A stretch of 64,000 bases of DNA from DAIQRJ01 sp963708795 (GTDB lineage Bacteria; Actinomycetota; Actinomycetes; Propionibacteriales; DAIQRJ01). The position numbers and the translations under genes are program-made. Where the stretch lies: the NCBI GenBank assembly GCA_963708795.1, contig CAVPUH010000001.1, positions 62,001-126,000 on the forward strand, written 5' to 3'. Shown here piece after piece: positions 48,405 through 56,603 of this stretch. The notes beneath the pieces were generated by a model that saw only the letters and a program-made list of their open reading frames with translations, made no database searches and had not been told where the DNA came from. Every line of letters starts with the position of its first letter. Positions within the stretch are counted from its first letter, which is position 1.

Positions 48405-49067
48405 TCAGGCCGCGGCATCGTCGAGGGCAGCGCGTTCGCCGGCGGCGATCATGCCGCGCCGACGAACCTCGGACAGGCCGGTGCTGAAGATGCCGAAGGA
48501 TGCCTGCGGCAGCTGCGCCGGCTCGTATCGCCGCAGGTAGGCGAGGTGCTCGGCGTAGGCCTCGACCGCACCGGGGCCGTATCGGTAGCCGGCCTGGTAG
48601 TCGACGCGCTCCATGAACTCTCGCGCGACGCGTGCGTCGACCATCACCGTGGGGATGTAGAGCACGGCCACCACGACGACCAGCAGCACCAGACCGCTCG
48701 TCAGGCTGAGGTGGCGCGTGGTGGCGCTGATCGCGACGAACAGGCCGACGAGGCCCGCGGCGATCAGGCTCAGCCGGAGGGAGCGACGGCGGTCCGGGTC
48801 GCGTCGCTCGTCGCGTTCCACGTAGCGCTCCAGCAGGAACAGCATCACCGCCGCGTCCGACACCTCGTCGACGTAGTGCCGGTCGAGCACGATCGGCCGG
48901 CCGGCGGGGACGACGGGGTCGGTCGACCTGGGTCCGACGAGTGCGATATCGGCCGGCTCGTGGTGGCTCCGTGCCGCCGCGTCGTCGTTCAGGCGGTGGA
49001 GCCTGGCGAGCCGTGCGGAGTCACCGAGCTGACGTCCGGGGCCGTGATCGGCCGGCTCACGCGACAT
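48405..49067 (-). CDS. Membrane protein of unknown function
   Basis: A 220-residue protein with two adjacent hydrophobic segments (LSLIAAGLVGLFVAISA and LTSGLVLLVVVVAVLYIPTV) in the middle, flanked by soluble arms. The N-terminal arm is rich in Asp, Arg and His; the C-terminal arm has AYAEHLAYLRRYEPAQLPQA. ATG 49067 is chosen because GGAGGAGG lies eight bases upstream. No known family recognised. It is first downstream of the ChrB-like gene on the same strand, with an 80-base gap. Confidence 0.65.
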   Translation of the reverse strand: MSREPADHGPGRQLGDSARLARLHRLNDDAAARSHHEPADIALVGPRSTDPVVPAGRPIVLDRHYVDEVSDAAVMLFLLERYVERDERRDPDRRRSLRLSLIAAGLVGLFVAISATTRHLSLTSGLVLLVVVVAVLYIPTVMVDARVAREFMERVDYQAGYRYGPGAVEAYAEHLAYLRRYEPAQLPQASFGIFSTGLSEVRRRGMIAAGERAALDDAAA

Positions 49068-49144
49068 CAGGGCCACCTCCTCCCGTCGCTCCGTCTGCCG
49101 ATTGTGCGCCGCGCCGTAGCGTCGGTCCACCGTCACGACGCTGC

Positions 49145-49741
49145 TCACTGCCCGGCGGGATCCTCCGCGTAGACGCGCTCGGCGTACCGCTCCAGCTCCA
49201 ACGCACAGGCACTGACGGCGGCTTCCGCCTCGTCCCGACCCGAGGAACCGAGGACATCGCGCTCACGGACCTTGGCGAGCCAGGTCACGAGCTTGGTGTG
49301 GTCGACCTCGTTCTCCTCGAGCTCCGCGAAGCTGAAGTGTTCCGCGGTGAACTCCTTCTCGATCCCGGCCTGGAAGTCCTGGCACTTGTCGACGATCTCC
49401 TCGTACTCGTCGTCGCGAGCGGCCCGGAAGGCTGCGGCGACGTCGGCACCGCCTGCGAGCAGCGGGCTTCTGAACAGCACCGCCGAACCGCCCATCTCGA
49501 CGATCTCGTGCCGCAGCCGGCGAAGCGCCCGCTCCGCGGAGGTTCCGGCGGGGAGCGCCGCGGCCGAGTTCTGCAGGTAGATCGAGCCGAGACCCTTCAG
49601 GCGGCGCCAGACAGCCGCCCGGAGCCGCGTCGGTTCAGAGGGGACCTTGTAGATCAGCACGAGCCACTCGTCGGGATCCGGGCGAGGTTCTCCCGCCTTG
49701 CCGGCATCGAGATCCGGATGCGAGCCGTCGGTACCGGACAT
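49145..49741 (-). CDS. ChrB-like protein (N-terminal domain)
   Basis: A 198-residue protein resembling the N-terminal domain of chromate-resistance regulator ChrB. After a charged leader, the conserved start is WLVLIYKVPSEPTRLRAAVW, then GLGSIYLQNSAAALP, a helical stretch, and EEYEEIVDKCQDFQ-like sequence (DEYEEIVDKCQDFQAGIEKE). The C-terminal domain of full ChrB is absent. ChrB senses chromate in proteobacteria; stand-alone N-domain proteins in actinobacteria are uncharacterised. No ChrA transporter is next to it. Same strand as the two membrane genes that follow it in coordinates. Confidence 0.8.
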   Translation of the reverse strand: MSGTDGSHPDLDAGKAGEPRPDPDEWLVLIYKVPSEPTRLRAAVWRRLKGLGSIYLQNSAAALPAGTSAERALRRLRHEIVEMGGSAVLFRSPLLAGGADVAAAFRAARDDEYEEIVDKCQDFQAGIEKEFTAEHFSFAELEENEVDHTKLVTWLAKVRERDVLGSSGRDEAEAAVSACALELERYAERVYAEDPAGQ

Positions 49742-49757
49742 GGCGCGCGATTCTGCC

Positions 49758-49961
49758 TCACCGTCGTCGTGTTGCGCGCCAGAGACTGAGCGGCAGCAGC
49801 ACGACCACCGCGGCGGGAACGATCCACCAACCGGCACCGGAGGCCGCACTCACGACGGCGGTGAGCACCAGTGCGAGGACGATGCCGATCGCCACCACCG
49901 GGTCGTCGCCGATCACGAAGTCGTACCAGAACGCGCCGAACGCCTTGAGCCGTGCGGTCAT
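49758..49961 (-). CDS. Small two-segment membrane protein
   Basis: A 67-residue protein starting MTARLKAFGAFWYDFVIGDD, with two hydrophobic segments (IGIVLALVLTAVVSAASGAG and WWIVPAAVVVLLPLSLW) and a basic end. Its ATG overlaps the stop of the larger membrane gene upstream (ATGA), so it is translationally coupled. The conserved FWYDFVIGDDP is typical of small actinobacterial proteins found beside COG4280 membrane genes. Function is unknown. Confidence 0.7.
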   Translation of the reverse strand: MTARLKAFGAFWYDFVIGDDPVVAIGIVLALVLTAVVSAASGAGWWIVPAAVVVLLPLSLWRATRRR

Positions 49962-50750
49962 GACGCGCCCCCCGTCTCCGGTGCGCCGCCGGCTGTCGCG
50001 TGGCCGGTGGAGAGCGACTGGGACGCCCGTTGGCGTCGAAGGCCGAAGATGATGAGCAGACCGAACGCCGCGATGGCCGGCGCCAGGACCAGCAGGGCGG
50101 TGTCGCCACCCGGCCAGTCCGCTCCGGCGCCTTCGACACCCCAGAACGTCCCGAACGCGGTGAGCATGACGCCGACGACGAACTTCATCCCGTTCTCCGG
50201 GACCCGGGACAGCGGAGCTCGCACGGCGACGCCGACCGCGGCCACGAGCACCACCGCCAGCACCGCGGCCAAGTGCGGCGAGCGGGACGTCGTGGGCGTT
50301 GCTCCCGAACGTGAGGACGATGAACACGACCTCGAGTCCCTCCAGCAGCACTCCCTTGAACGCGAGGGTGAAGGCGTACCAGTCGCCGATCCGGCCCCGC
50401 CGCTGCGTTCCTGCGGCGCGGGCGGCCTCGACCTGCGTCGAGAAGATCAGGTTCTCGTCGTGGAGTGCCTTGTAGCCGCTCGCCCGCAGGATCGACTTGC
50501 GCAACCACTGCAGCCCGAAGACGAGTAGCAGGCCACCGACGAGGACCCGCAGGAGCGTGATCGGGATCGCCGAGACCGCCGGGCCGAGGACCGCGACGAT
50601 GAGGGCGAGCACGACGAGCGCACAACCGGCACCGATGAGCGTCGACCGCCATTCGCGGGTGGTCCCCGCGGCCAGCACGATCGTGGTCGCCTCGACTGCC
50701 TCCACCACACACGCGAGGAAGACGGCGACGAACAAGGCTCCGCTGCCCAT
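49958..50750 (-). pseudogene. COG4280-type membrane protein with one frameshift
   Basis: Membrane protein with about seven segments. The first two-thirds (FVAVFLACVVEAVEATTIVL through FKGVLLEGLEVVFIVLTFGS) is in one frame, and the last third (AAVLAVVLVAAVGVAVRAPL to VGVMLTAFGTFWGVEGAG) is in another. An extra C at 50269-50270 accounts for the change; the corrected length is 263 residues. The repeated acidic motifs VEAVEATTIV and LEGLEVVFIV resemble the paired REGLE motifs of FTR1-type metal permeases, so metal transport is a reasonable guess. It is divergent from the EEP gene; a perfect palindrome lies between. Confidence 0.72.
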
Positions 50751-50796
50751 GGACTCCCGCTCTCCGGTCGACGTCTCGATTGTTCGGGTCGGAGCG

Positions 50797-50808
50797 TAAC
50801 AGCTGTTA
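50797..50808. promoter_or_regulatory. Perfect 12-bp palindrome, candidate operator
   Basis: TAACAGCTGTTA is its own reverse complement. It lies in the divergent gap between the COG4280 gene (start 50750) and the EEP gene (start 50873), 46 bases before the former. AT-rich ends and the location fit a repressor site. The binding protein is unknown; the ChrB-like protein in the same cluster is one possibility. Confidence 0.45.
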
Positions 50809-50872
50809 GGTCCCTCGGCTGCCGGGCGAGGCGACTTGCGAGTGGCAACCGGTTCGCACAGGGTGAGGTCAC

Positions 50873-51655
50873 GTGACCACCTCTCCGATCGACTCGTCCC
50901 CGCTCGAGCTCTCCGTCGCGACGTTCAACATCCGCTACGCGCGCGGACAGGACGGTCCCGACTCGTGGCCCTTGCGCAAGGAATCGACTGCGGCGGAACT
51001 GACCGACGTCCTCGGCTGGGACGTGGTCGGCCTGCAGGAGGTGCTCCAGGAGCAGGTCGACTTCCTGCGTGAGACCGTCCCGCACACCGCAGCCCTGTCC
51101 GTGGGCCGCGACGACGGCGAGACCGAGGGTGAGCACTGCACCGTGCTGGTGGACAACCCGGACCTGGAGGTGGAGTCGTCGGAGTTCCGCTGGCTGTCCG
51201 GGACCCCGGAGGTCATCGGCTCCGTCGGGTGGGATGCCGCGCTGACGCGGATGGTCACCCTGGTGCACCTACGCCACATCCCGACCGGCACCCGTTTCGG
51301 GTTCGCGAACGCGCACTTCGACCACGTCGGAGAGAAGGCACGGGTGGAGTCGGCGCGGCTGGTCGACGCCTGGCTTCGGCCCGACGACAAGCCGTGGATC
51401 TTCGTCGGGGATCTGAACGACCTGCCCGGCTCGCCGTGCCTGTCGGTCTTCACCGACGGCGGGTGGACGACCGCACTGGCACCGGACGCCGGTCCGACGT
51501 GTCACTCGTTCGGCGGCACGGACCACGGTCAGATCGACCACATCCTCGTGACTCCCGGCATCGAGGTGCGCGACTCCGGGATCGACACCAGCCGCCCGGG
51601 GGACCGCTGGCCGAGCGATCACTACGCCGTGTGGGCCGCGATCACGATCGGCTGA
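50873..51655 (+). CDS. Endonuclease/exonuclease/phosphatase family protein
   Basis: A 260-residue EEP-fold metal-dependent hydrolase. The catalytic motifs are in order: ATFNIRYARG (Asn), VVGLQEVLQEQ (metal Glu), FANAHFDHVG (His), FVGDLNDLPG (Asp and Asn), QIDHILV (Asp) and PSDHYAVWA (final Asp-His). The set is complete, so the enzyme should be active, on a phosphodiester or a sugar/lipid phosphate. Relatives of this exact shape (NIRYxxxxDGPxSW) are usually annotated as phosphatases rather than nucleases. Confidence 0.88.
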   Translation: MTTSPIDSSPLELSVATFNIRYARGQDGPDSWPLRKESTAAELTDVLGWDVVGLQEVLQEQVDFLRETVPHTAALSVGRDDGETEGEHCTVLVDNPDLEVESSEFRWLSGTPEVIGSVGWDAALTRMVTLVHLRHIPTGTRFGFANAHFDHVGEKARVESARLVDAWLRPDDKPWIFVGDLNDLPGSPCLSVFTDGGWTTALAPDAGPTCHSFGGTDHGQIDHILVTPGIEVRDSGIDTSRPGDRWPSDHYAVWAAITIG

Positions 51656-51664
51656 TCCTGGTGG

Positions 51665-52480
51665 CTAGGGCCGTTCGCCGAGGGCCAGCTTCGTCCACGG
51701 CCCACCCAACGGCTCGGGCTCGGAGGCACCACTCGAGCTGACGTCGGACGCGTCGTCCAGCGGCACGTAGCCCGCCGACCGGGCCGGCTCGTGGGCCAAC
51801 CACCCGTCGTCGTTGGCCGAGACGCCCCACCACACGGCGAAACCCGGGTCGACCGGCGCGTCGAGATCGCCCAAGCCGGCTTCCGTCATCGCCGCGAGGT
51901 CCCGGTAGGAGATCCAGATGACGTGCTGGCGCCCGCGTAACGGTGGCTTCGCCGTGGTGCCGATGCGGATGGCGACGACGCGCATGCCGTACTGGTCGGC
52001 GTACAGACTGCCGAGGGCCTCCATGGCTGCCTTGGAGACTCCGTAGTAGGTGTCCGGCCGTGGACGGGCACCGGCGGAGAGCACGCGACGCCCGTCCTCG
52101 ATCGTGTCGGCGTCGCCCCGACGGTAGAACCCGGCGGCGTGGTGGCTCGACGCGAGCACCACGCGTGGCACTCCGGCCGCGTGCGCTGCCGCCAGCAGGC
52201 GTTGGGTGCCGTCGATGTTGATGGCCAGGATCTCCGGCCACGGCCGCTCGCCCGACGCGCCGCCGAGGTGCACGACACCGGCCGCTCCGTCCATGAGCCG
52301 GGTGAGCACGCTCGGATCCTCGAAGCTTCCGTGGACGAGCTCGACGTCCTCGCCGGCCGCCGGCGGGTCCTGCGCCGTGATGTCGAGCAACCGCAGTCGG
52401 CGCCCCGGCCGCGCGAGGAGAGTGCGGAACTCACGTCCGATGCGTCCGGCCGCGCCGGTGACGACGATCGTCTGGGTCAC
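51665..52480 (-). CDS. NAD-dependent epimerase/dehydratase family protein
   Basis: A 271-residue extended SDR. The NAD motif is VVTGAAGRIGREF at the N-terminus, GVVHLGGASGE follows, the catalytic Ser is in VLASSHHAAG, and TYYGVSKAAMEAL gives YxxxK. The relation to uronate dehydrogenase is suggested by VHLGGASGE, HHAAGFY and ISYRDLAAM, all seen in that group, so oxidation of glucuronate or galacturonate is possible. GTG 52480 is chosen; the frame is open further upstream without start support. Confidence 0.85.
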   Translation of the reverse strand: MTQTIVVTGAAGRIGREFRTLLARPGRRLRLLDITAQDPPAAGEDVELVHGSFEDPSVLTRLMDGAAGVVHLGGASGERPWPEILAINIDGTQRLLAAAHAAGVPRVVLASSHHAAGFYRRGDADTIEDGRRVLSAGARPRPDTYYGVSKAAMEALGSLYADQYGMRVVAIRIGTTAKPPLRGRQHVIWISYRDLAAMTEAGLGDLDAPVDPGFAVWWGVSANDDGWLAHEPARSAGYVPLDDASDVSSSGASEPEPLGGPWTKLALGERP

Positions 52481-52514
52481 GGGAGCGGCCGTGCGGGCGC
52501 GGGATCGCGCGTCG

Positions 52515-53054
52515 TCACCTGTCGACGCGGGAGTGCGCGGCGATCGACTGCAGCGCGCGCAGGGCAGCGCCGGCCTCGGCGCCCCAGCTCGACAGGTAGG
52601 AGAACTGCCACCACCACAGGGCCTCGTCGACCCGGCCCGCCACATAGTGTGCGTCGCCGTGCTGAAGGGCCGAGGCGATGTCGGTCAGATCGTCGGACAG
52701 CCGCATGCGCACGAGTTCGGGCGCGGCAGCGTAGGGATCGAACACCTCGGCGTACTCGTCCAGTCCCTCGAGGACGTCGGCCAGGCGCTCGCGCAGTTCG
52801 TCGAGGTCCTGGTCGGGACCGGAATCCGTCTCGTACTGCTCGCGCGGGACGATGTCGTCGACGGCTCCGAGCCGACCGCCCGCGAGCATCAACTGGCTGA
52901 CCTCGAGCAGCAGCAACGGAACCGCCGTGGACAGGTCGCCCAACCGGGCGATCTCGCGCACGGCGACGAGGAAACTGCGCACCTGGTCGTGAATCTGCGC
53001 GGCGAACTCCGCGTCCAGCGCGGCGTCGCGATTCGCCAACTCTGCTTCGGACAT
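52515..53054 (-). CDS. DUF5063 protein
   Basis: A 179-residue soluble helical protein. Conserved parts are AAQIHDQVRSFLVAVREIAR, LLLLEVSQLMLAGGRLGA and ALWWWQFSYLSSWGAEAGAA, the DUF5063 pattern found next to recR in actinobacteria. ATG 53054 is chosen because GGGGAGG lies five bases upstream, after the recR stop; ATG 53081 is in frame but would overlap recR. Function is unknown; the constant neighbour recR hints at a link to DNA repair or replication. Confidence 0.82.
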   Translation of the reverse strand: MSEAELANRDAALDAEFAAQIHDQVRSFLVAVREIARLGDLSTAVPLLLLEVSQLMLAGGRLGAVDDIVPREQYETDSGPDQDLDELRERLADVLEGLDEYAEVFDPYAAAPELVRMRLSDDLTDIASALQHGDAHYVAGRVDEALWWWQFSYLSSWGAEAGAALRALQSIAAHSRVDR

Positions 53055-53073
53055 GTTCGCCTCCCCGGTCAGG

Positions 53074-53673
53074 TCAGACATCGAGCAGTCGTCGACCCTC
53101 GAACGCCCGCCCCAGCGTCACTTCGTCCGCGTACTCGAGGTCGCCGCCCACCGGCAGCCCACTTGCCAGCCGGGTGACCCGCAGACCCATCGGCTTCAGC
53201 ATCCGGGCCAGGTAGGTGGCCGTCGCCTCACCTTCGAGATTCGGGTTGGTCGCGAGGATCAACTCGGTGATCGTACCGTCGGCCAGTCGCTGCATCAGCT
53301 GCCGCACCCGGAGGTCGTCCGGGCCGATCCCGTCGATCGGCGAGATCGCGCCACCGAGAACGTGGTAGCGGCCCCGGAACTCCCGCGTGCGTTCGACCGC
53401 GACGACGTCTTTCGGTTCCTCGACGACGCACACGACGCTGAGGTCCCGTCGCGGGTCGAGGCAGATCTTGCATTCCGCCGCTTCCGCGACATTCCCGCAG
53501 GTGTCGCAGAAGCGCACGGTGTCCTTGACCTTCACGAGGATCTCGGCGAGGCGGTGCACATCGGTCGGGTCGGCCGACAGGAAGTAGAACGCGATGCGCT
53601 GGGCACTCTTCGGGCCGATGCCCGGGAGTCGGCCGAGCTCGTCGATCAGGTCCTGGACGACGCCCTCATACAC
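53074..53673 (-). CDS. recR: Recombination mediator RecR
   Basis: A 199-residue RecR, which with RecO and RecF loads RecA at single-strand gaps. The helix-hairpin-helix LPGIGPKSAQRIAFYFL, the four-cysteine zinc finger CDTCGNVAEAAECKIC, and the Toprim region with VVEEPKDVVAVE and DGIGPDDL are all present; the length is normal. GTG 53673. Only six bases separate it from the ybaB stop. Confidence 0.97.
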   Translation of the reverse strand: MYEGVVQDLIDELGRLPGIGPKSAQRIAFYFLSADPTDVHRLAEILVKVKDTVRFCDTCGNVAEAAECKICLDPRRDLSVVCVVEEPKDVVAVERTREFRGRYHVLGGAISPIDGIGPDDLRVRQLMQRLADGTITELILATNPNLEGEATATYLARMLKPMGLRVTRLASGLPVGGDLEYADEVTLGRAFEGRRLLDV

Positions 53674-53679
53674 AGGTGC

Positions 53680-54042
53680 TCACGAACCGAGCCCGGGACC
53701 GGGGCCCATCCCGGGCAGTCCGGGCATGCCGCCGGTGAGCGGGCCCATCGTCTCCTGGGTGAGCTTGCGAACCTGGTCGGTGGCGTCGTGGAGTGCGGCG
53801 ACGACCAGGTCGGCCACGGTACCCAGCGCGTCCGGATCGTCGGCGTCGTAGGCGTCGGGGCCGATCGACAGGCTGATGACGTCTCCTGCGCCCGTGAGGA
53901 CCACCGAGACCAGCCCGCCCCCTGAGGTACCGGTCACCTCGGTCTCGGCGAGCTGCTCCTGGGCCTCGCCCAGTTGCTGCGTCATCTGCTGCGCCTGTTC
54001 GATCAGCGCGCTCATGTCAGGCATTCCACCGGCAGGAAACAC
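53680..54042 (-). CDS. YbaB/EbfC nucleoid-associated protein
   Basis: A 120-residue YbaB/EbfC family protein, a small dimeric DNA-binding protein. LIEQAQQMTQQLGEAQEQLA forms the first helix, VTGTSGGGLVSVVLTGAGDV the sheet, and the tail is Gly/Pro/Met-rich. GTG 54042 is chosen because GAGGAGG lies five bases upstream; ATG 54024 would remove only six residues. It sits in the standard dnaX-ybaB-recR order. Confidence 0.93.
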   Translation of the reverse strand: MFPAGGMPDMSALIEQAQQMTQQLGEAQEQLAETEVTGTSGGGLVSVVLTGAGDVISLSIGPDAYDADDPDALGTVADLVVAALHDATDQVRKLTQETMGPLTGGMPGLPGMGPGPGLGS

Positions 54043-54130
54043 TGCGTCCTCCTCGAAGTGCGTCAGCGGACCCCTCCTGGACGGCCGCCCGGGGTCGAGC
54101 CTACGGGGCGTGTGCCGCTCGGTCGATCGA

Positions 54131-56350
54131 TCACCGGCGGCCACGGTCGGTGCCGTACTCGTCGATGAGCTGGGCGCCGAACTCACGGGTCAGCAGCTCG
54201 GTCTGCGACGCACCGTCGTCGGTGGTCTCGTCGCGATCCACGTCGACGGACGCGTCGGGGTCAGGACGCTCCGACGTCGAGCCGGACTTCGCGCGCCGAC
54301 GCGCTTCGGTGACCTGCGCACGGCCGCTCGGCTCGTCCGGCGCAGGCGGAGCGGTGACCTGTGCCGTCGCCGGCCGGGCCGTCCCGTCCGAGGGCGCTTC
54401 CCGCATCGACGAGCGGTCCGGCTCACGGCTCGGTTCGTCGAAGCTGGCGGCCCGCCGGTCGACCGGAGCGTCGTCGCTGCGTGGGCCCGGAGCGGTGGTG
54501 GCGGCCGCCCCGGTCGCGCTCGGATCGACGATCGTGTCGACCTTGAGGTCGACGCGGAGCACCGTCTTCACCGCTTGGCGGAGGAGGTCGTCGCTGCCGC
54601 TGTTGACGAAACCCGTGCGGACGCCCGGGCCTGGAACGCCCAGCGTGAGGACGCCGGCCGACACGTCGAGCACCTGCGCGTTCTGGCTCAGGATCATCCA
54701 GGCCATCCGCTTGCTCTTCTTGACCTCTTCCAGCACGTCCGGCCACATCCGCCGAACCTCCGCCAGCCCGGGCGTGCCGTCAGGAGTCGCGCCGGCCGCC
54801 ACGTGCTCCGCGGACTCGGCCACTCGCCCGGCCGGCGAACTGACGGACTGCGCGGAACTCGGCGCGGCGCGACTCGGCGACTCGGGCCAATCGGCTGCGG
54901 CCTTCGGGGCTGCGGACGGCGCCACGGCCGGAGGCGGCGTCTCCGGCTTGGGCTCCGGCGCGCTCGCTCGCGCTCGTTCAGGCGCCGGCGCCGGAGTGGC
55001 GTCTCGGGCGGCCTCGATCCTGGGCGGAGCCGGCTCGACCTTCGGGGTGGCGGGCTCGACTGCATCGGCGCGGTCACTTCGGCCCTCGGCGGAGCAGCGG
55101 TCGGGGTGGCCGGAGCGGGCTGCATGGCCGCGGTGACCGGCCGGACATCGGCGGCGGGGCAGGATGGCGTCCGCGCCGCCGAGTCGGCGTTCGACCCGGT
55201 CGAGCCGGGCGGCGACTCCGAGCACGTCGTCGTCGACCGCAGGCAGGAGCAGCCGGGCGCAGATCAGCTCGAGCAGCAGCCGCGGCGCCGTCGCCCCTCG
55301 CATCGCCGTGAGGCCGGTGTTGACGACCTCGGCTGCCCTGGTGGCCTCGGCGGTTCCCAGCCGAGCTGCCTGCTGACCCAGCCGGGCGGCGAGTTCGGGC
55401 GGAGCCTCGATGAGGCCGCGTTCGGCCGCGTCGGGTACCGCCTGGACGATCACGAGGTCACGCAGTCGGCGCAGGAGATCCTCGGCGAACCGCCGCGGAT
55501 CCTGTCCCGATTCGATGACCTTGTCGATCACCTGGAAGACCCCGGCGCCGTCGTGGGCGGCGACGGCATCCACGACCTCGTCGAGCAGGGACTCGGGGGT
55601 GTAGCCGAGGAGCGCGATCGCGGCGGCGTAGCTCACCTGATTGTCCGCCGACGACCCGATGAGCTGGTCGAGAACCGACAGCGAGTCGCGGAACGAGCCC
55701 CCACCGGCGCGGACGACGAGCGGGAGCACCGTCGATTCGACGTCGACGCCCTCCTTCGCGCAGATCTGCGCGAGGTAGTCCCCCATCACCTTCGGCGGGA
55801 CCAGCCGGAACGGGTAGTGGTGGGTGCGCGACCGGATGGTGCCGATCACCTTGTCAGGCTCGGTGGTGGCGAAGATGAACTTGACGTGCTCGGGCGGCTC
55901 CTCGACGAGCTTGAGCAAGGCGTTGAAGCCTTGCGAGCTGACCATGTGGGCCTCGTCGACGATGTAGATCTTGTAGCGCGCCTGGACGGGTGAGAAGAAC
56001 GCGCGTTCGCGCAGGTCGCGGGCGTCGTCGACCCCGCCGTGGCTGGCAGCGTCGATCTCGATGACGTCGATGTGGCCCGGACCACCCCGGGCGAGGTCGC
56101 GGCAGGGCTGGCAGACGCCGCACGGCTCGGGCGTCGGACCCTGCTCGCAGACGAGGCATCGCGCGAGGATGCGGGCGCTCGTGGTCTTCCCGCATCCGCG
56201 GGGGCCGGAGAACAGGTAGGCGTGGTTCACGCGGTCGTTGCGCAGCGCCATCGACAGGGGTTCGGTGACGTGTTCCTGCCCGACCATCTCGGCGAAGGTC
56301 TCGGGCCGGTAGCGCCGGTACAGAGCGAGGGGTGCGGCCACGCGCGTCAC
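54131..56350 (-). CDS. dnaX: DNA polymerase III subunit gamma/tau
   Basis: A 739-residue clamp-loader subunit. The AAA+ domain has YRRYRPETFAEMVGQEHV, Walker A GPRGCGKTTSA, the zinc module CLVCEQGPTPEPCGVCQPC, Walker B IYIVDEAHMVS and the sensor region TIRSRTHHYPFRLVP; domain III follows. The C-terminal third is a Pro/Ala/Arg-rich linker and a tau tail with WPDVLEEVKKSKRMAWMILS. In the linker (about 55070-55160) the written frame has Cys, His and rare codons (RRRCPAGHRGHAARSGH), while the next frame reads AADVRPVTAAMQPAPATPTA. An extra G near 55155 and a lost base near 55068 may have cancelled. Function would be preserved either way. Confidence 0.95.
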   Translation of the reverse strand: MTRVAAPLALYRRYRPETFAEMVGQEHVTEPLSMALRNDRVNHAYLFSGPRGCGKTTSARILARCLVCEQGPTPEPCGVCQPCRDLARGGPGHIDVIEIDAASHGGVDDARDLRERAFFSPVQARYKIYIVDEAHMVSSQGFNALLKLVEEPPEHVKFIFATTEPDKVIGTIRSRTHHYPFRLVPPKVMGDYLAQICAKEGVDVESTVLPLVVRAGGGSFRDSLSVLDQLIGSSADNQVSYAAAIALLGYTPESLLDEVVDAVAAHDGAGVFQVIDKVIESGQDPRRFAEDLLRRLRDLVIVQAVPDAAERGLIEAPPELAARLGQQAARLGTAEATRAAEVVNTGLTAMRGATAPRLLLELICARLLLPAVDDDVLGVAARLDRVERRLGGADAILPRRRCPAGHRGHAARSGHPDRCSAEGRSDRADAVEPATPKVEPAPPRIEAARDATPAPAPERARASAPEPKPETPPPAVAPSAAPKAAADWPESPSRAAPSSAQSVSSPAGRVAESAEHVAAGATPDGTPGLAEVRRMWPDVLEEVKKSKRMAWMILSQNAQVLDVSAGVLTLGVPGPGVRTGFVNSGSDDLLRQAVKTVLRVDLKVDTIVDPSATGAAATTAPGPRSDDAPVDRRAASFDEPSREPDRSSMREAPSDGTARPATAQVTAPPAPDEPSGRAQVTEARRRAKSGSTSERPDPDASVDVDRDETTDDGASQTELLTREFGAQLIDEYGTDRGRR

Positions 56351-56389
56351 CCTAGCCCGGTCCACCGACCGTGGCGTCGAGACGAAAGG

Positions 56390-56475
56390 ACCCCTCACGC
56401 ACCCGGTAGAGCTCGCCTGCCCTTGCTGCCTTCCGGCCCTGGGGGAGTTCAGCTAGATACCGCCGCGTGAGGGGC
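56390..56475 (-). ncRNA. ffs: Small bacterial signal recognition particle RNA
   Basis: On the minus strand the conserved apical domain GGGCCGGAAGGCAGCAAGG is present, the Ffh-binding core of 4.5S-type SRP RNA. The ends pair: GCGTGAGGGG complement at 56465-56474 with CCCCTCACGC at 56391-56400. The position directly upstream of dnaX on the same strand is the usual actinobacterial arrangement. The ends are approximate. Confidence 0.92.
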
Positions 56476-56603
56476 TTCGCGGAGTCTATACAACGCCGCG
56501 CGGACGAGCCGGTTCCGGCTGGCACCGGCTTCGCGGCGGCTCCGACGCGGCTCCGACGGCGAGGTCCCTTGCCGCCGTTGACGTGCGGCGGGATGCTGCG
56601 ATC

